64,000 nt of DNA from Pararhizobium sp. IMCC21322 (GTDB lineage: Bacteria; Pseudomonadota; Alphaproteobacteria; Rhizobiales; GCA-2746425): NCBI RefSeq assembly GCF_030758295.1, contig NZ_CP132335.1:372001-436000 (forward strand), given 5' to 3'. A program made the translations under genes and the position numbers. This document shows, in pieces, positions 63,809 through 64,000 of the stretch. The stretch's first letter is position 1. Each line of letters begins with the position of its first letter. Below the pieces are notes generated by a model, which ran no database searches, had not been told where the DNA came from, and saw nothing but the letters and a program-made list of their open reading frames with translations.

Positions 63809-64000
63809 TCGAGAAAACCCAGGAAGATCTAACGCTGACCAACCATACCAGCGGTGTTCCCGCGATCAGGAAACCCGTAAAGGCACAAGAAGAAAAGAAA
63901 CGAACGGTCATGAATATGTTCATGATGGCTTGTTGCGTACCAATGGTTATTGGCGGCGCGCTGATCTTCTTTGCCTTTCCTGCTGATCAGTCATTTGGCG
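63805..64000 (+). CDS. Unknown membrane protein (5' part, cut by window edge)
   Basis: 65 codons are visible. A hydrophilic N-terminus (MIEKTQEDLTLTNHTSGVPA, then a Lys-rich stretch) leads into a membrane helix MNMFMMACCVPMVIGGALIF. The Met- and Cys-rich helix entry (MFMMACCVPM) is of the type seen in small metal-related membrane proteins. Coupled to the L,D-transpeptidase by a 4-bp overlap. The remainder is outside the window. Confidence 0.7.
   Translation, partial: MIEKTQEDLTLTNHTSGVPAIRKPVKAQEEKKRTVMNMFMMACCVPMVIGGALIFFAFPADQSFG

Overview
The window is chromosomal DNA of an alphaproteobacterium, most likely of the Hyphomicrobiales (Rhizobiales). Support for this comes from the order hemW-rdgB-rph / hrcA-grpE-dnaK-dnaJ followed by a PmtA-type phospholipid methyltransferase, a pyrB gene beside a catalytically dead dihydroorotase, a gshB-yraN-rsmI-lipoprotein group, and an RpoH-type promoter of alphaproteobacterial form before dnaK. 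The genus cannot be fixed by eye. About 0-41 kb reads as core genome; from a tRNA-Ser at 41.3 kb onward it reads as accessory DNA.

Core part. Left edge: a TetR regulator divergent from a DUF1772 membrane gene with two operator-like palindromes between them, then gshB, yraN and rsmI, and a divergent periplasmic-binding lipoprotein (LpoA/YraM-like). At 4.5-10.8 kb lies a tightly packed operon of five exported proteins, one with a von Willebrand A domain; four of the five have no family I recognise. At 11-18.4 kb there is a solo LuxR-type regulator, then a cytosolic sulfatase with a sugar-type ABC importer under an IclR-type regulator, probably for import and desulfation of a sulfated compound. 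At 18.5-31 kb come housekeeping and chaperone genes, with an FkbM methyltransferase gene lodged between dnaK and dnaJ and alkB between grpE and dnaK, followed by pmtA, a flavin reductase, pyrF, DUF1330 and GNAT genes. At 31-41 kb are a DMT exporter, a degenerate GT51 transglycosylase, mepA, gatCA, ruvX, an AEC transporter, pyrB and its inactive dihydroorotase partner, a YjbR protein, msrA and a small membrane protein.

Accessory part. After tRNA-Ser(GGA): an SGNH hydrolase, a LacI regulator with two matching operators and a complete TRAP transporter (dctQMP), a small unknown gene, a decayed copper nitrite reductase (nirK) fragment, and a DUF892 ferritin-like stress protein. From 48.7 kb to the right edge is a copper/metal-handling island. 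It begins with an ECF sigma factor carrying a CxC linker and a six-cysteine tail (CorE-like), a 60-residue cysteine-cluster peptide and a Met/His-rich EF-hand protein. It continues with DUF5676, a Cu P-type ATPase operon (copA-DUF2933-ICMT-like), an APC permease, an EAL phosphodiesterase, CbtBA, a glutaredoxin-MauE fusion, a DUF305 protein, CueR with a small upstream gene, cytochrome c, CopC, CopD, a repeat-rich secreted protein and an L,D-transpeptidase.

Three CueR-type promoters, each with the diagnostic 19-bp spacer, precede copA (51052-51082), the DUF305/Grx-MauE operon (59544-59574, minus strand) and the cueR operon itself (59982-60012). They tie the island into one copper regulon, with the CorE-like sigma factor as a probable second control layer. 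The best candidates for undescribed biology are this doubly regulated copper island with its tiny Cys-, Met- and His-rich proteins, and the five-gene exported VWA operon.
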